Shown: one piece after another, positions 1 through 9,692 of the stretch | How the letters are laid out: the number at the start of each line of letters is the position of its first letter | Position numbering within the stretch: position 1 is the stretch's first letter | DNA from: Lumbricus terrestris | Lineage: Eukaryota; Annelida; Clitellata; Crassiclitellata; Lumbricidae | Direction: 5' to 3' | Length of the DNA stretch: 64,000 bases | NCBI GenBank assembly: GCA_949752735.1 | Contig: OX457036.1 | Location: 96,837,261-96,901,260, forward strand | Position numbers and translations under genes: made by a program | Notes under the pieces: generated by a model | Told to the model about the DNA's origin: nothing | The model's database searches: none | The model's input: only the letters and a program-made list of their open reading frames with translations

Positions 1-281
1 CAACGAACCAGTTTGCCATCTTCTTCGTAGACGTAAATAACATGTAGCTTCGACTGCATGAAAATGTAGAATAACGCCGGCATGCAATCAAAACCATCGT
101 AGATGTTATCGTTGATATCCATGATGGCATCAAGGTCATCGAAGGTGGCACGTCTGATCCTGCCCTTTCTTCCGTCTTTCTGTTCTTCCGCTTTGGCTTC
201 ATCTCTACCTACTAACTCTCTTTCTTGCACTTGTCTTCCAATTCCATTTCGATCCCTCTTGCTGTGTTCCTCCAAGTCCAT
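1..281 (-). CDS. NAT16/HISAT-like GNAT N-acetyltransferase, N-terminal part (runs off the window)
   Basis: The reverse strand is open from an ATG at 281-279 to the left edge (93 codons). After a charged leader the peptide reads RATFDDLDAIMDINDNIYDG, then FDCMPALFYIFMQ and VIYVYEEDGKLV. This resembles the first strand-helix block of animal NAT16-like proteins (arginine, acidic D-L stretch, N-I-Y-D/N-G, hydrophobic P-A, a short loop, then an E-x-x-G-K-L/I-V hairpin). Family members use acetyl-CoA; NAT16 is linked to histidine acetylation. The catalytic and acetyl-CoA-binding half lies outside the window. The frame stays open upstream of the ATG to about 345, so an upstream splice acceptor rather than this ATG could be the true exon edge. 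The fold is fairly secure; the substrate is unknown. Confidence 0.6.
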   Translation of the reverse strand, partial: MDLEEHSKRDRNGIGRQVQERELVGRDEAKAEEQKDGRKGRIRRATFDDLDAIMDINDNIYDGFDCMPALFYIFMQSKLHVIYVYEEDGKLVR

Positions 282-837
282 CCTTCTGGCCAACTCTAAA
301 TGAAGCACAGTATCCACGAAACTATTACTTGTACGCACCCCACACGCCTATGAATATATTTGAACACAGCGGTGGAGTGTTTAGTCTGCCTATGTCGTAC
401 GCGTGTCGTGAGTGATTGCGCTGTGCCGTCTCAAAATACAGAGTAAGTGGATGCTGAAACTTGGATCCAATTGTGATGTCGTTGCCTGGGATTCGGGCCA
501 ACGACGTTAACCCTTTGACGGCAAGATGCATTGGTTCCAGTCACGTTTAGGAATCTCTCGTCGTTAAAATGTTAAACATGTTGGACGCTTATCAAAGCAA
601 GAAGGCTGGCGTGATAAGCTACATGCATGCACCGTCCTTGATTTGGTAAAAATTTAGAAATTGTGCAGATTGCCAAAGTAGGCCTAGCTAGGTCAGCACG
701 AACGCTGGTCAAAGTTCATTGTCGTCATAATTTTTTTTATAAGCTTAATGTGTAACTGCAGAAAAAACAGCGACCGACTCAGATGATAAATAAGTAGGCC
801 TAGCGTATATTAGTTTCTTAAAGTGATCATTGAAGGA
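282..837. other. Intergenic region 5' of the NAT16-like gene
   Basis: I see no convincing coding exon. The reverse-strand frame at 325-531 has no recognisable domain. Two TAGGCCTA palindromes occur at 679-686 and 795-802. Together with 968-1931 this forms the divergent upstream region between the acetyltransferase (minus) and the ENaC-like channel (plus). Confidence 0.4.
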
Positions 838-967
838 AGAACGGAGGGAAAAAGAAAAAAGAGGAAGACAAAGACAGAAACTACTGGACTGGATGTTGGT
901 TGAAGGTTATGGGAAACTGAAAGTAGAGGCTCAACACCGGGAGGAGTGGCGCCGCCGGAAGTTCTAA
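838..967 (+). pseudogene. LINE reverse-transcriptase C-terminal remnant
   Basis: One frame reads RGRQRQKLLDWMLVEGYGKL followed by an E-A-Q-H-R-E-E-W-R-R tail and a stop at 965-967. This basic R-G-R-x-R segment, then L-D-W and a final R-E-E-W-R, is typical of the C-terminus of RTE-like non-LTR retrotransposon polyproteins. Nothing upstream belongs to the element, so it is a heavily 5'-truncated dead copy. Confidence 0.6.
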
Positions 968-1175
968 CCTGCCGTGGGGCAGAGAACATGAAGAATTAGT
1001 TTTTGAAGAAAGTGTCGACTCTCAACAAATCTTCCACACTGTAATGAAAGATCGATTTCATTTCTATTATGCTCGATCATTGTCAAACGGTGGAACTTTG
1101 AAAATTCAACCGCATGATGATAATAATAAAATGCATCGGCAAACTCTGATTGGACCTAATCAAGTGACTTCGTAC

Positions 1176-1319
1176 CATAGGCGCAATCACGTCCTAAAAG
1201 TTGGGGGGACCATAATGAATCACGTCCTAAAAGTTGGGGGGCCATAAAAATAAAGCTAGGGGACCACTCAAAAGTTGGGGGACGCGTCCCGTGGGTCCCA
1301 TAGGGTGGTTGCGCCTATG
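1176..1319. mobile_element. 144-bp hAT-like MITE with 8-bp target duplication
   Basis: The ends are inverted repeats CATAGGCGCAA and TTGCGCCTATG. They are flanked by the direct repeat CTTCGTAC at 1168-1175 and 1320-1327. That target duplication fits the hAT pattern nTnnnnAn. Inside, a block containing CGTCCTAAAAGTTGGGG occurs twice in tandem, with a third partial copy. It is too short to code, so it is non-autonomous. Confidence 0.85.
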
Positions 1320-1327
1320 CTTCGTAC

Positions 1328-1931
1328 CATGCTAAACAGCAAACCATCGGACCTACTAGTACTCTCACCTAATTTTTAAATTATCAGGGCATACAAACGC
1401 TCAATTATTCCACGTAGAAGCCTAATCATAATTAATTGCTATCGATCGGGGCGTTCTATTGTTTCCGACTTACAAAGGTTGTTTTACCAATATTCAAATG
1501 CGTTGACAACGAAATGGAGTTGGCCCTGTCGATCGATAGGTTTACCTGCTCGTTCGAGTTGCCAATGAAACAATAAGCTCCACGCTTAAACAATGCAGCC
1601 ATCGCCGGATTTACAATGCGCAGTCTACAACAAAGACTCCAGTGATGAAGCCAACCGCAGTAACGGCTTCGATCGGGACTTCTCTTATGTCAGTCGGCGT
1701 GTGGAGAACGAGTGCGAATTTGTTGCTAAAAACATGAGGTGTTATAACGGTTGAAAATATTCTTCTTCGAGATAGTCGCGAGCATAATACCGTAGGCCTA
1801 CAAATCGCATTAAGCTCACAGGCTGATTTCTACAAAGACGTTAGCCTAATCAAGATCCATTGTCAATTTTTCACGATCAACGTGTAGTCCTCATAGTCTG
1901 CCTATGTAAAATCTGTGAAATCCGTGTTACA
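1328..1931. promoter_or_regulatory. Presumed 5' flank of the ENaC-like gene
   Basis: There is no gene in this interval. It precedes the single-exon channel and must hold its promoter or a 5' UTR intron, but I could not pin a TATA box or initiator. TAGGCCTA occurs at 1793-1800. The channel frame is open back to 1860 without an ATG before 1932. Confidence 0.3.
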
Positions 1932-3596
1932 ATGTCTACTACTAAGGGTCCTGTAAAACAAGAATTCTTTAGATTTGCCGAGAACATCTCTGTGAAAGGA
2001 GTGTCGCGCATTCTTAAAGCGAGGAACAAGATCTATCGTGTGTTGTGGTCGATTGCAGTTTTAGCAAGTTTCTGCATTCTCCTCTGGCAGTTATCTTTAG
2101 TCTTTATCAGGTACTTCTCTTGGCCAGTCGATACTCGGATCAAAGAAAGCACTGATGAACCACCGTTTCCTGATGTCACCATCTGCAATCTCCATCCCAC
2201 TTACAACATCGATTTGATGTCGGAAAAGATCAGCTGGTTTACTTACGAGAACGCATTGTCAGAAGCAAAGAACGCTTTTTCTCTTCAGAATTTCAACAAA
2301 AGCGAAGATTTCTTAGATGAGAACTACGATAATTTATTCACATATCTTTCCTCAAGAACCGGATATTTTTCTAATTTTCCGATAGTCGATGAAAATTTTC
2401 CGTTTGACGACCAACTGATTAAAAGCTATAAAGCTTATAATTGGCAATGGCGAAGAATTCGATGCGAACCCATTCTTAAGTACCAATGGGATCCCACCTA
2501 CTATGCCTGTCGCACGGTGAGTCTACCAGAAGGATGTCAGAGTCTCGTTCGCGGTATGACTCTCATTTTATATATTCACAACTTTCCAAAAATGTTACAG
2601 ATGGAATATCATCATGAAATGGACGAATCGCATGCCGCTGGAGTCTTGGTCACCATTGATGCTCCTGGGACTCTTCCGAATTTAAAGATGGCACATTCGA
2701 TTGGACCTGGCACTGAAAACAACATTCGATTGACACGCATCGTCAGGTCTCGACTTCCAAGTCCATATAGCGATTGCACGACTCAGAAGTATATTGAATC
2801 TGAGAGAGATGTCATTACTGACAAGAAACTTCTCTATTCGCAAGATGATTGCATTGACGTTTGTTTGCAGCAACAGGTCTTAAGTAACTGTGGATGTCTG
2901 AACAACGCATTTCAATTCACTCCAGAACAGCAATATAAAGCCAACGGAATCGTGTGCGGTAATCTTAGTCTGCTTGAAAATACTTCGCTGCCGTCGATCA
3001 CTAAAGGCATGAGAGATTACCTTTGCAGCATAAAGACTCATCTGAATCAGAAGAGTTGTGAACACGAGTGCTTTGATCAGTGTGTCGAAATATCCTATGG
3101 CTTGACAGTATCGTCAGCTCCATGGCCGCACGTATCCTCGCATCTCGCCTTTGCAAAGACAATGGACGTCTTCAGCGCCAGCTACAAAACGAAATTTGAT
3201 ATCTACAAGAAGATCATAGATGAAAACAACCGTAATAAGAATTTGTCTCAAACACTCCACCAACTTGAAAAGGTTAATCTCATTGAGAAAAACTTTCTTC
3301 AGCTGAACATATTGTTTGAAGAGACCAGAGAGTTCCTGTATACAGATGTTCCTACACTACCGGCTGATAAGTTGCTGGGAATAATCGGTGGAGGCCTCAG
3401 TCTGTGGCTTGGTGTAAGCATCATGACTTTTGTCGAGGTCGTGGAATTCATCTGCACACTGGCTCACTTGTATATGCAGAAGAAAAGGAAAATATCCGAG
3501 AGTCCAGCGATTGGAATTGACGTGCATGCAGTGGTTGTTGAGAGACGCATGTCCAAGGTCAATGATATTGCAGGTGGACTACCGGCAGTTGGATAG
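1932..3596 (+). CDS. DEG/ENaC-family (ASIC-like) sodium channel subunit, single exon
   Basis: Predicted protein of 554 aa, the usual size for the family. Order: short cytosolic N-terminus, TM1 about residues 36-60, the post-TM1 signature FPDVTICN at 79-86, a long cysteine-rich extracellular domain, TM2 about 481-507, and a short basic cytosolic tail. TM2 contains GGGLSLWLGVS, so the G/S-x-S selectivity filter is G-V-S at 494-496, followed by the conserved acidic E-V-V-E. The N-terminal His-Gly gating motif reads Lys-Gly (22-23), which could alter open probability. Such channels form trimers in the plasma membrane and pass sodium in response to acid, peptides or force; the ligand cannot be told. 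ATG 1932 is the first in-frame ATG. The gene has no intron, unlike MSH5 and C1orf87 nearby, which may mean a retrocopy or an intron-poor lineage-specific family. It is intact, with no frameshift. Confidence 0.9.
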   Translation: MSTTKGPVKQEFFRFAENISVKGVSRILKARNKIYRVLWSIAVLASFCILLWQLSLVFIRYFSWPVDTRIKESTDEPPFPDVTICNLHPTYNIDLMSEKISWFTYENALSEAKNAFSLQNFNKSEDFLDENYDNLFTYLSSRTGYFSNFPIVDENFPFDDQLIKSYKAYNWQWRRIRCEPILKYQWDPTYYACRTVSLPEGCQSLVRGMTLILYIHNFPKMLQMEYHHEMDESHAAGVLVTIDAPGTLPNLKMAHSIGPGTENNIRLTRIVRSRLPSPYSDCTTQKYIESERDVITDKKLLYSQDDCIDVCLQQQVLSNCGCLNNAFQFTPEQQYKANGIVCGNLSLLENTSLPSITKGMRDYLCSIKTHLNQKSCEHECFDQCVEISYGLTVSSAPWPHVSSHLAFAKTMDVFSASYKTKFDIYKKIIDENNRNKNLSQTLHQLEKVNLIEKNFLQLNILFEETREFLYTDVPTLPADKLLGIIGGGLSLWLGVSIMTFVEVVEFICTLAHLYMQKKRKISESPAIGIDVHAVVVERRMSKVNDIAGGLPAVG

Positions 3597-3693
3597 TTCC
3601 AAGTCTACACGACTAGTATATTGCTGCGACTAACATTTGAGCGACTGACATTCCGTTGAACAAACCTTCGCACCTCGAACATAATAATTAAAC

Positions 3694-3724
<31 letters not shown>

Positions 3725-5013
3725 ATGTCCTTATGCTTAGTGCCCGTAGGAGTCCGTTGCCTCTGTCTGAGTCTGTCTCGCGTCATGTTGCCCAGCTTCA
3801 ACCGGTCCGGTCAGCAGGTCTGTTCCATACCATTAACATCTTGAAGCAGCAAGAACATCTTGTCTGATTGAAGAGAATATTTGGAAGAGAGGCATGAAGG
3901 ACAACCTGGGTCAATGCCCGTAGTAGGCATATGTGTCCCACGCTCTCTCCTCTGACTCTCTCCACCGGCCTGTGCATTAAACTTACCGCAGATTAAGTGA
4001 CGAGTCATCACCAATGAGGAAGATTGATCCAATCCGTGTGGTGGCTGACTGATGCTTTAAGACTCTCAACTTTGTTGGTCGTCAGCATTGCTGCCCATAA
4101 CCACGAAATGACTTATCCAGCACATACTGTAACGAAAAGTATATAGGTCTAGGTGTGTGTCGTGCGACTAATCCAACTTCAGGACTGGTGACGTTTCTGT
4201 GATGAGCCCTAGTCTAACATTTCTTGTGAGGCAGAGGAGCTGCATGCATGGTAGGCATATTTTCTTGGTCTGCAATTGCAGTTTGTATTCAACGTGAACA
4301 GATCTACGAAGCTGACTGTGCGATGGAATCCTCGATCCTGCTTCTCCCATGCATGCATGGCGAGTTTTTAAATTTCTGAACTTGGATTCCAATTCTAAGA
4401 ACTCGTTGGAAACTTGCACGTAACCTAGAGTCTACATTAGGTAAGGATCTTGTGTGTTACTACTTACTCCCTACTAGCCACGTACGGCACGTAGGCTAAA
4501 CGGAGACCATAGGAACCGGTACATAGGTGCAAGAGAAGAACTTGCCCCCCCCAAGGAAAACTGACACCAATTTTTAACTTCAACTTTTGGCGTTTAACAA
4601 ATTTATACACACAATAGGCTAAAGTACTAATGGCAGGCCTACTAATGATAGGCTACCAAAGTGAAACTGATAAATGTCAATTTATAAAACTTTAATTTTC
4701 TTGCTAAGAAAGTTCTTGCTAAAAAATTAAGCGTGACAAATTCGCTCTGCCCCTCCTGCAAAATTTCTGCAGGCGCCCATGACGGGGGCCTTAAATGGCG
4801 TGTGGCTATTCAAATGGACAGCGGCAGTGATCGAAGTAGGTAGGCTATGCTATATCTCATGCACCCGATCAACTCATTTGAAACTGAACAAGGTCGTTGC
4901 CATAGTATACGCGCTGTAGGCCTATCATATAAAAATATGAACAGGCCTAGACCTACATTACTCTTTTATCATTATTATCATTATTATTATGTAGCCTAGG
5001 CCTACAACGGTCT
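3597..5013. other. Intergenic region downstream of the channel gene
   Basis: It holds an (ATC)n microsatellite at about 3695-3724 just after the channel gene, and a dispersed repeat at 4785-4925. No AATAAA lies immediately after the channel stop codon. The short open frames at 3811-4032 and 4168-4419 (minus) show no domain and are taken as chance. Confidence 0.4.
4785..4925 (+). repeat. Dispersed repeat shared with 56147-56245
   Basis: Both places share the words CCT(T)AAATGGCGTG, ATTCAAA, CACCCGATCAA(T/C)TCATT and AAGGTCG(T/A)GGTCGC-like blocks in the same order. They are diverged copies of one interspersed element. I could not find its termini, so its class is unknown. Confidence 0.5.
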
Positions 5014-5021
5014 CGATCTGT

Positions 5022-5356
5022 CAAGACCGTATAGCTAGGGGGTGTTTTGGGTGTTTGAACACCCCTCAAATGAAAAATGTACAAATAATACAGCCTATTA
5101 TACAGGCCTAATGCATTTACTAGAACACAATGTAAGAACCACCGTATGCAATGTAGGCTTATTGGCCCTCCAAAACACGCAAAAGATCACGACTTTAGAA
5201 GAAAAAGCATGAAATTAGATCGTTTACGGTTTTCGGTCAACAAATTCTGTGATATAGGTGATCAGAAATTTCTACGACTAAAAAGAACACAGCAAATTTA
5301 ATGTGGACAAAAAGTTGGTAAACACCCCCCGAAATCAAATTCTGGCTACTGCCTTG
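5022..5356. mobile_element. 335-bp hAT-like MITE with 8-bp target duplication
   Basis: The element is flanked by CGATCTGT at 5014-5021 and 5357-5364. Its degraded inverted ends are CAAGACCGTATAGCTAG and CTGGCTACTGCCTTG, which look like worn versions of the CAGTGGCGTAGC end seen at 61094-61254. Subterminal GGTGTTT and AAACACC blocks extend the inverted repeat. The open frame starting at 5303 straddles the right end and is not a gene. Confidence 0.75.
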
Positions 5357-5364
5357 CGATCTGT

Positions 5365-6237
5365 CCTGCATATATTTTCAGTCTCCCAGATAAGATTATT
5401 CACCACTGCTGCTCATTTGAATGGCTATACGCGATCGGAAAATAGAACAAGAAGTGTTGCATGTGCACTGTTTACACGTGCACTGTTGTGGTGTTTTCAA
5501 ACTGTTGTGATTTTCGGATGTTTGCGTTGCATAAATTGCATTCAATGTACTTTGATAAACTTGTAAAATAGAATGAAATGTGTTACACGTTGATGATATA
5601 CAACTGTCTAGAGACGTAGCCTATAGGGTATACAGTAGGCCTAACTGTTTAGTATGACAGAGAGTTCATGATGGTTGATCGATCCTTCGTGTAATTAGGG
5701 CGACACTTTTAGCGGAACCTTACGTTCCTTTGGGCTTAACCCTTTGACATCAATACGCCTACGTGTGACCATTTCAACTATTGCCTGTGTACGTGCTATT
5801 CTGTATGTAGCCTATAGGCTACATGTAGGCCTATACGGTGATCAATAAAGTATATTGAATGATTGATTGATAGATAAGCAAAGCATTCATTTGATTCAAT
5901 TCGCATCCTTGTGTCGCATGGTTTCACAGGCAGCCGACTCCACGATGTTAATTGTTCGTTCAACCACAGTCGCGCAAATGCTGTATATTCTTCACCAGCA
6001 TGTAATTATCATGTTGTGGGGTTTTGCAAACGAGCTTCGATCTGATTCATTGTCTATCCGCTGTTATTAGAAAGCTCATAGGCTACGACATAGGGTTTTT
6101 CCAACTAGCAGCCTACTGCTGTACTCCTACTTTTTACATGTTAACAATGATAGGGCCTAATAATAATTCTGCTGTAATATAGGCCTAACGCCTGCAAACG
6201 CACTACGCTTTACATGCACAAGTTATGCAGTAGGCCT
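5365..6237. other. Intergenic region, no gene seen
   Basis: AT-rich sequence with many TAGGCCTA palindromes (for example at 5636, 5826 and 6180). I see no splice-bounded coding segment. Confidence 0.4.
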
Positions 6238-7733
6238 AATCAAGGGGTCCTGCCGTCTTCCCAGAAGCGCTCGATCATCACTCCTATCCTCAAGCAGCCG
6301 ACACTGGATCCGGTTGTTCCGTCTAGCTATAGGCCTATAGCTAACGTTACTTTTATTTCTAAGATTATCGAAAAACTGGTTGCTAGTCAGCTGTTAAACT
6401 ATCTGGACGCTAATAATTTACTCCCTCCCCGACAGTCTGGGTTCCGTAAGGGCTACTCTACTGAGTCCCTCCTTCTCCACCTCCTCTCGGATGTATATGG
6501 CGCCATTGAAAGGTCCCAAGTCACTTTGCTGGCCTTATATGATGTTAGTGCCGCTTTTGACTCGGTGGATCATGATCTTCTACTAAGTCGTATTTCCTTA
6601 TCTTTTGGGGTTAGGGATTTGCCACTTGAATGGATCACTTCCTACCTATCGGAGCGCACCACCTCAACTATCTTTCACTCAACTCGGTCTCCTTGGTGTC
6701 CTGCTCCTTTTGGCCTCCCCCAGGGTTCCGTCCTGGGGCCTCTTCTTTACCTCCTCTTCACGGCTGACATAGAGGCTCTACTTGCCTCTTGTTCCCTTAA
6801 GAGTCACTCTTACGCTGATGACGTGCAGTCCTACGCTCATTGTTCAGCAACCCAAGCTGCCTCTGCTGTCCGTATTATGTCACATGCCACTGACTGCCTT
6901 ACTGCCTGGATGTCGTCCAATCGATTCCGTTTAAACCTTTCAAAAACTCAATATATCTGGCTTGGAACTCGTCAACAGCTGGCTAAACTAGATCTAGGGT
7001 CTCTAGCCTCCGAATTCCCCACCTTTGTCTTTTCCACCTCTGTGCGCAATCTTGGTATTATCCTGGACCAGGAGCTGTCCTTTGTTGATCATCTTAAGGC
7101 CTTGACTCGTTCTTGCTACTACCATTTGCGTCAGTTGCGAGTCGTGTCTCGCTCTCTGTCTTCCTCTTCCGCCTTGGTTCACGCCTTTATCGCTAATCGA
7201 TTGGATTACTGCTCTTCTCTCTACTTTGGCCTTCCTCATGTTCGTCTGCGTTGTTTGGAGGGGGTTCTGCGGGCGGCTGCTCGCCTATTGGGTGGTGTCC
7301 CTAAGTTTGGCCACATCTCTGATTACATTCGTGATGTCTTACACTGGCTTCCAGTTCAGTCACGCATCCACTTCAGGGTTGCTTCTTTTGCTTGGCGCTG
7401 TGTCTTGGGCACAGCACCACCTTATCTCTGTGAGTTATTCACTTTGACCTCTACTACTGTAGGTCGCCGATCTCTACGCTCGGCCTCTAGAGGTGACTTT
7501 ATGGTTCCTTACGCCCGCACTGCCACTGGGCAGAGCAGGGCATTTTCGGTCACTGGCCCTTCCGTTTGGAATGACCTTCCCTCAAACCTGCGTTCCCACC
7601 CTCGGAACACGTCGGGTTCATTCTATGGATTGCTTAAGACTTTTCTTTTTGACCGGGCCTGAGTCGGGAGCGCCTCTGAGTAGGGTCCTTGAAGGGGCGC
7701 TATATAAATTACATAGATAGATAGATAGATAGA
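6238..7733 (+). mobile_element. 5'-truncated non-LTR retrotransposon (LINE) with (GATA)n tail
   Basis: The element consists of a partial reverse-transcriptase frame, a short 3' UTR and a GATA microsatellite tail ending near 7733. The 3' UTR contains GGGAGCGCCTCTGAGTAG and GAAGGGGCGCTATATAAATT. The same tail recurs in several LINE fragments and in the SINE at 15094-15330. The upstream endonuclease and most of the 5' half are missing, as after incomplete reverse transcription. Confidence 0.85.
6241..7662 (+). CDS. LINE reverse transcriptase, 5'-truncated but uninterrupted frame
   Basis: About 473 codons without a stop. Visible blocks in order: a YRPIANVTFISKIIEKLV entry segment, F-R-K-G-Y-S-T (fingers), LYDVSAAFDSVDHD (motif A aspartates), GLPQGSVLGPLLY (motif B), SYADDVQSY (catalytic YADD, motif C), then a thumb and a tail with LHWLP and VWNDLPSNLR, as in CR1/Jockey-type elements. 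There is no endonuclease domain and the start lies in flanking DNA, so the copy cannot be autonomous. The open frame implies a recent insertion. Clade assignment is inferred from the tail motifs. Confidence 0.8.
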   Translation, partial: QGVLPSSQKRSIITPILKQPTLDPVVPSSYRPIANVTFISKIIEKLVASQLLNYLDANNLLPPRQSGFRKGYSTESLLLHLLSDVYGAIERSQVTLLALYDVSAAFDSVDHDLLLSRISLSFGVRDLPLEWITSYLSERTTSTIFHSTRSPWCPAPFGLPQGSVLGPLLYLLFTADIEALLASCSLKSHSYADDVQSYAHCSATQAASAVRIMSHATDCLTAWMSSNRFRLNLSKTQYIWLGTRQQLAKLDLGSLASEFPTFVFSTSVRNLGIILDQELSFVDHLKALTRSCYYHLRQLRVVSRSLSSSSALVHAFIANRLDYCSSLYFGLPHVRLRCLEGVLRAAARLLGGVPKFGHISDYIRDVLHWLPVQSRIHFRVASFAWRCVLGTAPPYLCELFTLTSTTVGRRSLRSASRGDFMVPYARTATGQSRAFSVTGPSVWNDLPSNLRSHPRNTSGSFYGLLKTFLFDRA

Positions 7734-7799
7734 ATCTTAATTAACATCAAACTTAACTACTAAAAATTTACTGAACAGACAACCTGCAATACGCGGCGC

Positions 7800-7911
7800 A
7801 AAATTTAATAGCAGCCTACAAAGCATGTTCGCCCAACGGGGACTCGAACTCGTTACCTCTCGCACTCTACGCCAGCGTAGCCTACGTGTTAACCAATGCG
7901 CTACCGGGCCC
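7800..7911 (-). repeat. tRNA-related SINE head or tRNA pseudogene
   Basis: On the reverse strand the sequence starts GGCCCGGTAGCGCATTGG, has a B-box-like GAGTTCGAGTCCCC, and ends GTTGGGC. The outer strands can form a seven-pair acceptor-like stem with three wobbles. The T-stem is not properly paired, so a working tRNA is unlikely. It directly abuts the target duplication of the next element. Confidence 0.45.
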
Positions 7912-8065
7912 CCTAATATACAGTGTTTAATCTAGTCCCCGTCCTCTGGGGGGTGGAATTGAGGTTTCTGGGGGGGAACAATTGAGCGTCCGGAGGACGC
8001 TCGTGAGGCGCGTAGCGCCGAGACCTGGAGGTGGAGAGGTATGGGGAGGGGGATGTGCCTCCTCC

Positions 8066-8664
8066 CCATCAGAAAATTTTTGAATTTCCACATTGCAATG
8101 GCAGCATTTTAAGGTGTCATCTTAACAAAAAACTGTACTTTTTCAGTGCCCCATCAGAAACTTTTTGAATTTCCACATTGCAAGTGCAGCATTTTAAGGT
8201 GTCATCTTAACAAAATAACTGTACTTTTTCAGTGGCCTATTAGAAATTTTTTGAGTTTCCACATTGCAATGGCAGCATTTTAAGGTGTCATCTTAACAAA
8301 AAACTGTACTTTTTCAGTGCCCCATCAGAAACTTTTTGAATTTCTACATTGCAATGGCAGCATTTTAAGGTGTCATCTTAAAAAAATAACTGTACTTTTC
8401 CGTGCCCCATCAGAAACTTTTTGAATTTCTACATTGCAATTGCAGCATTTTAAGGTGTCATCTTAACAAAATAACTGTACTTTTTCAGTGCGCCATCAGA
8501 AACTTTTTGAATTTCCACATTGCAATTGCAGCATTTTAAGGTGTCATCTTAACAAAATAGCTGTACTTTTTCAGTGTTCCATCAGAAACTTTTTTAATTT
8601 CCACATTGCAATGGCAGCATTTTAAGGTGCCATCTGAACAAAATAGCTGTACTTTTTCATTGCT
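8066..8664 (+). repeat. Seven-copy 85/86-bp tandem array
   Basis: Units begin with CCATCAGAAA at 8066, 8151, 8236 (variant), 8322, 8407, 8493 and 8579. Each contains GCAGCATTTTAAGGTGTCAT and ends near CTGTACTTTTTCAGTG. The array lies wholly inside the inverted-repeat element at 7921-9683. Confidence 0.9.
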
Positions 8665-9226
8665 TATAACAGCGGAATAGGACTTCAATAAATAGCCGCA
8701 ATACTTAAAAATGTACTTTTGGGGGAGTTTCCGCACTGTAATGGTACCTTTCAAGATGCCAATTTAGCAAAACTACTCCATTATTTCAGTACTGATAACA
8801 AGTGTTTTAGGATTTCAATATATATATATTATATGATTATAATTGCAATAAATATATCTTTATGTGTCGAATTCAGCATCTCAGTTCTGTTGCTGTTGGG
8901 TTATTCTAATGAATAACTGCAGACGTGATTATATAAGCTGACTTTTAAGCACTATAATCAGCTTATACCTGTTTCCCAATATGATCCTGAATTGCTGACC
9001 AAGATACACTGTCCGAAATCATATGGTAGACTCTACACAAATCAACCAAGAACTAGTAAACTACTGATGCCAAAATATGGAAGCCACAATATTGTAATGA
9101 TGTTGTTTTACTAGATGTTCAAATAATAGGACCAAAACATTTTGAAATTTGACAGTTTAAAATTTGAAGGATAGCACTGAAGAGAAGACATTAAGTTGTA
9201 CAAAAGTAGTATTTGTGCAAAAATTA

Positions 9227-9640
9227 ACAGTAAGTTATACTCATTTTAGCCGGATTGTGTCATATATTATAATAGTAAAAAAATTACTATAACCATATAA
9301 TATAAAATAATATTACGGTATATTATTATGACAGTTCATGTAATGCGATGATGTAGACAGCAACTAAAAACTAATATCATTTTGACGTATTTTTCTGGAG
9401 GGGATGTCATCTCTGTTTTTAGCTAGAAAAAAGTGTTTATACAAATATATACAGTAAGTTATACTCATTGCAACATGATAGTATCATATATTATGGTGGT
9501 ATTAAATAATGTCATTATAATCATATAATAGTAAATAATATAACGGTATATTATAACACTTCATGTAAAACAATGATGAAAACAGTAACTAAAAAACAAT
9601 ATCATTTTGTGAAATTTTTCTGGGGGGGAAATGTCAATCC
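9227..9640 (+). repeat. Two diverged tandem copies of a 224-bp unit
   Basis: Copies start with ACAGTAAGTTATACTCAT at 9227 and 9451. Each continues through CATATATTAT, ACGGTATATTAT, a GATGA-A-ACAG block and AATATCATTTTG, and ends at a TTTTTCTGG(G/A)GGGG run. They form the right half of the element at 7921-9683. Confidence 0.75.
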
Positions 9641-9692
9641 TGGGGGGGAACTTCCCCCCCAGAGACGTCTAGATTAAACACTGCCTAATATA

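Larger units (their letters stand above)
7921..9683. mobile_element. 1.76-kb non-autonomous DNA transposon with 15-bp TIRs and 9-bp target duplication
   Basis: The ends are perfect inverted repeats CAGTGTTTAATCTAG and CTAGATTAAACACTG. The direct repeat CCTAATATA flanks them at 7912-7920 and 9684-9692. Subterminal G-runs with the C-rich complement extend the inversion. The left arm holds a perfect hairpin GAGCGTCCGGAGGACGCTC near 7984. The inside carries a 7-copy 85-bp array and a 2-copy 224-bp repeat, and no transposase. Termini of CAGTG type suggest hAT, but a 9-bp duplication is one base longer than hAT normally makes, so the superfamily is open. Confidence 0.8.

Noticed and set aside
103..303. 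Plus-strand Ser/Leu-rich frame
   Set aside because: Antisense shadow of the NAT16-like coding region, which has recognisable motifs.
1860..1931. Extension of the channel frame to 1860
   Set aside because: No ATG in this stretch; the frame is only open. The first in-frame ATG, at 1932, gives a family-typical N-terminus.
7003..7239. Reverse-strand frame inside the LINE
   Set aside because: Shadow of the reverse-transcriptase frame.
7800..7911. Functional tRNA gene
   Set aside because: Acceptor pairing relies on wobbles and the T-stem does not pair; more likely a SINE head or pseudogene.
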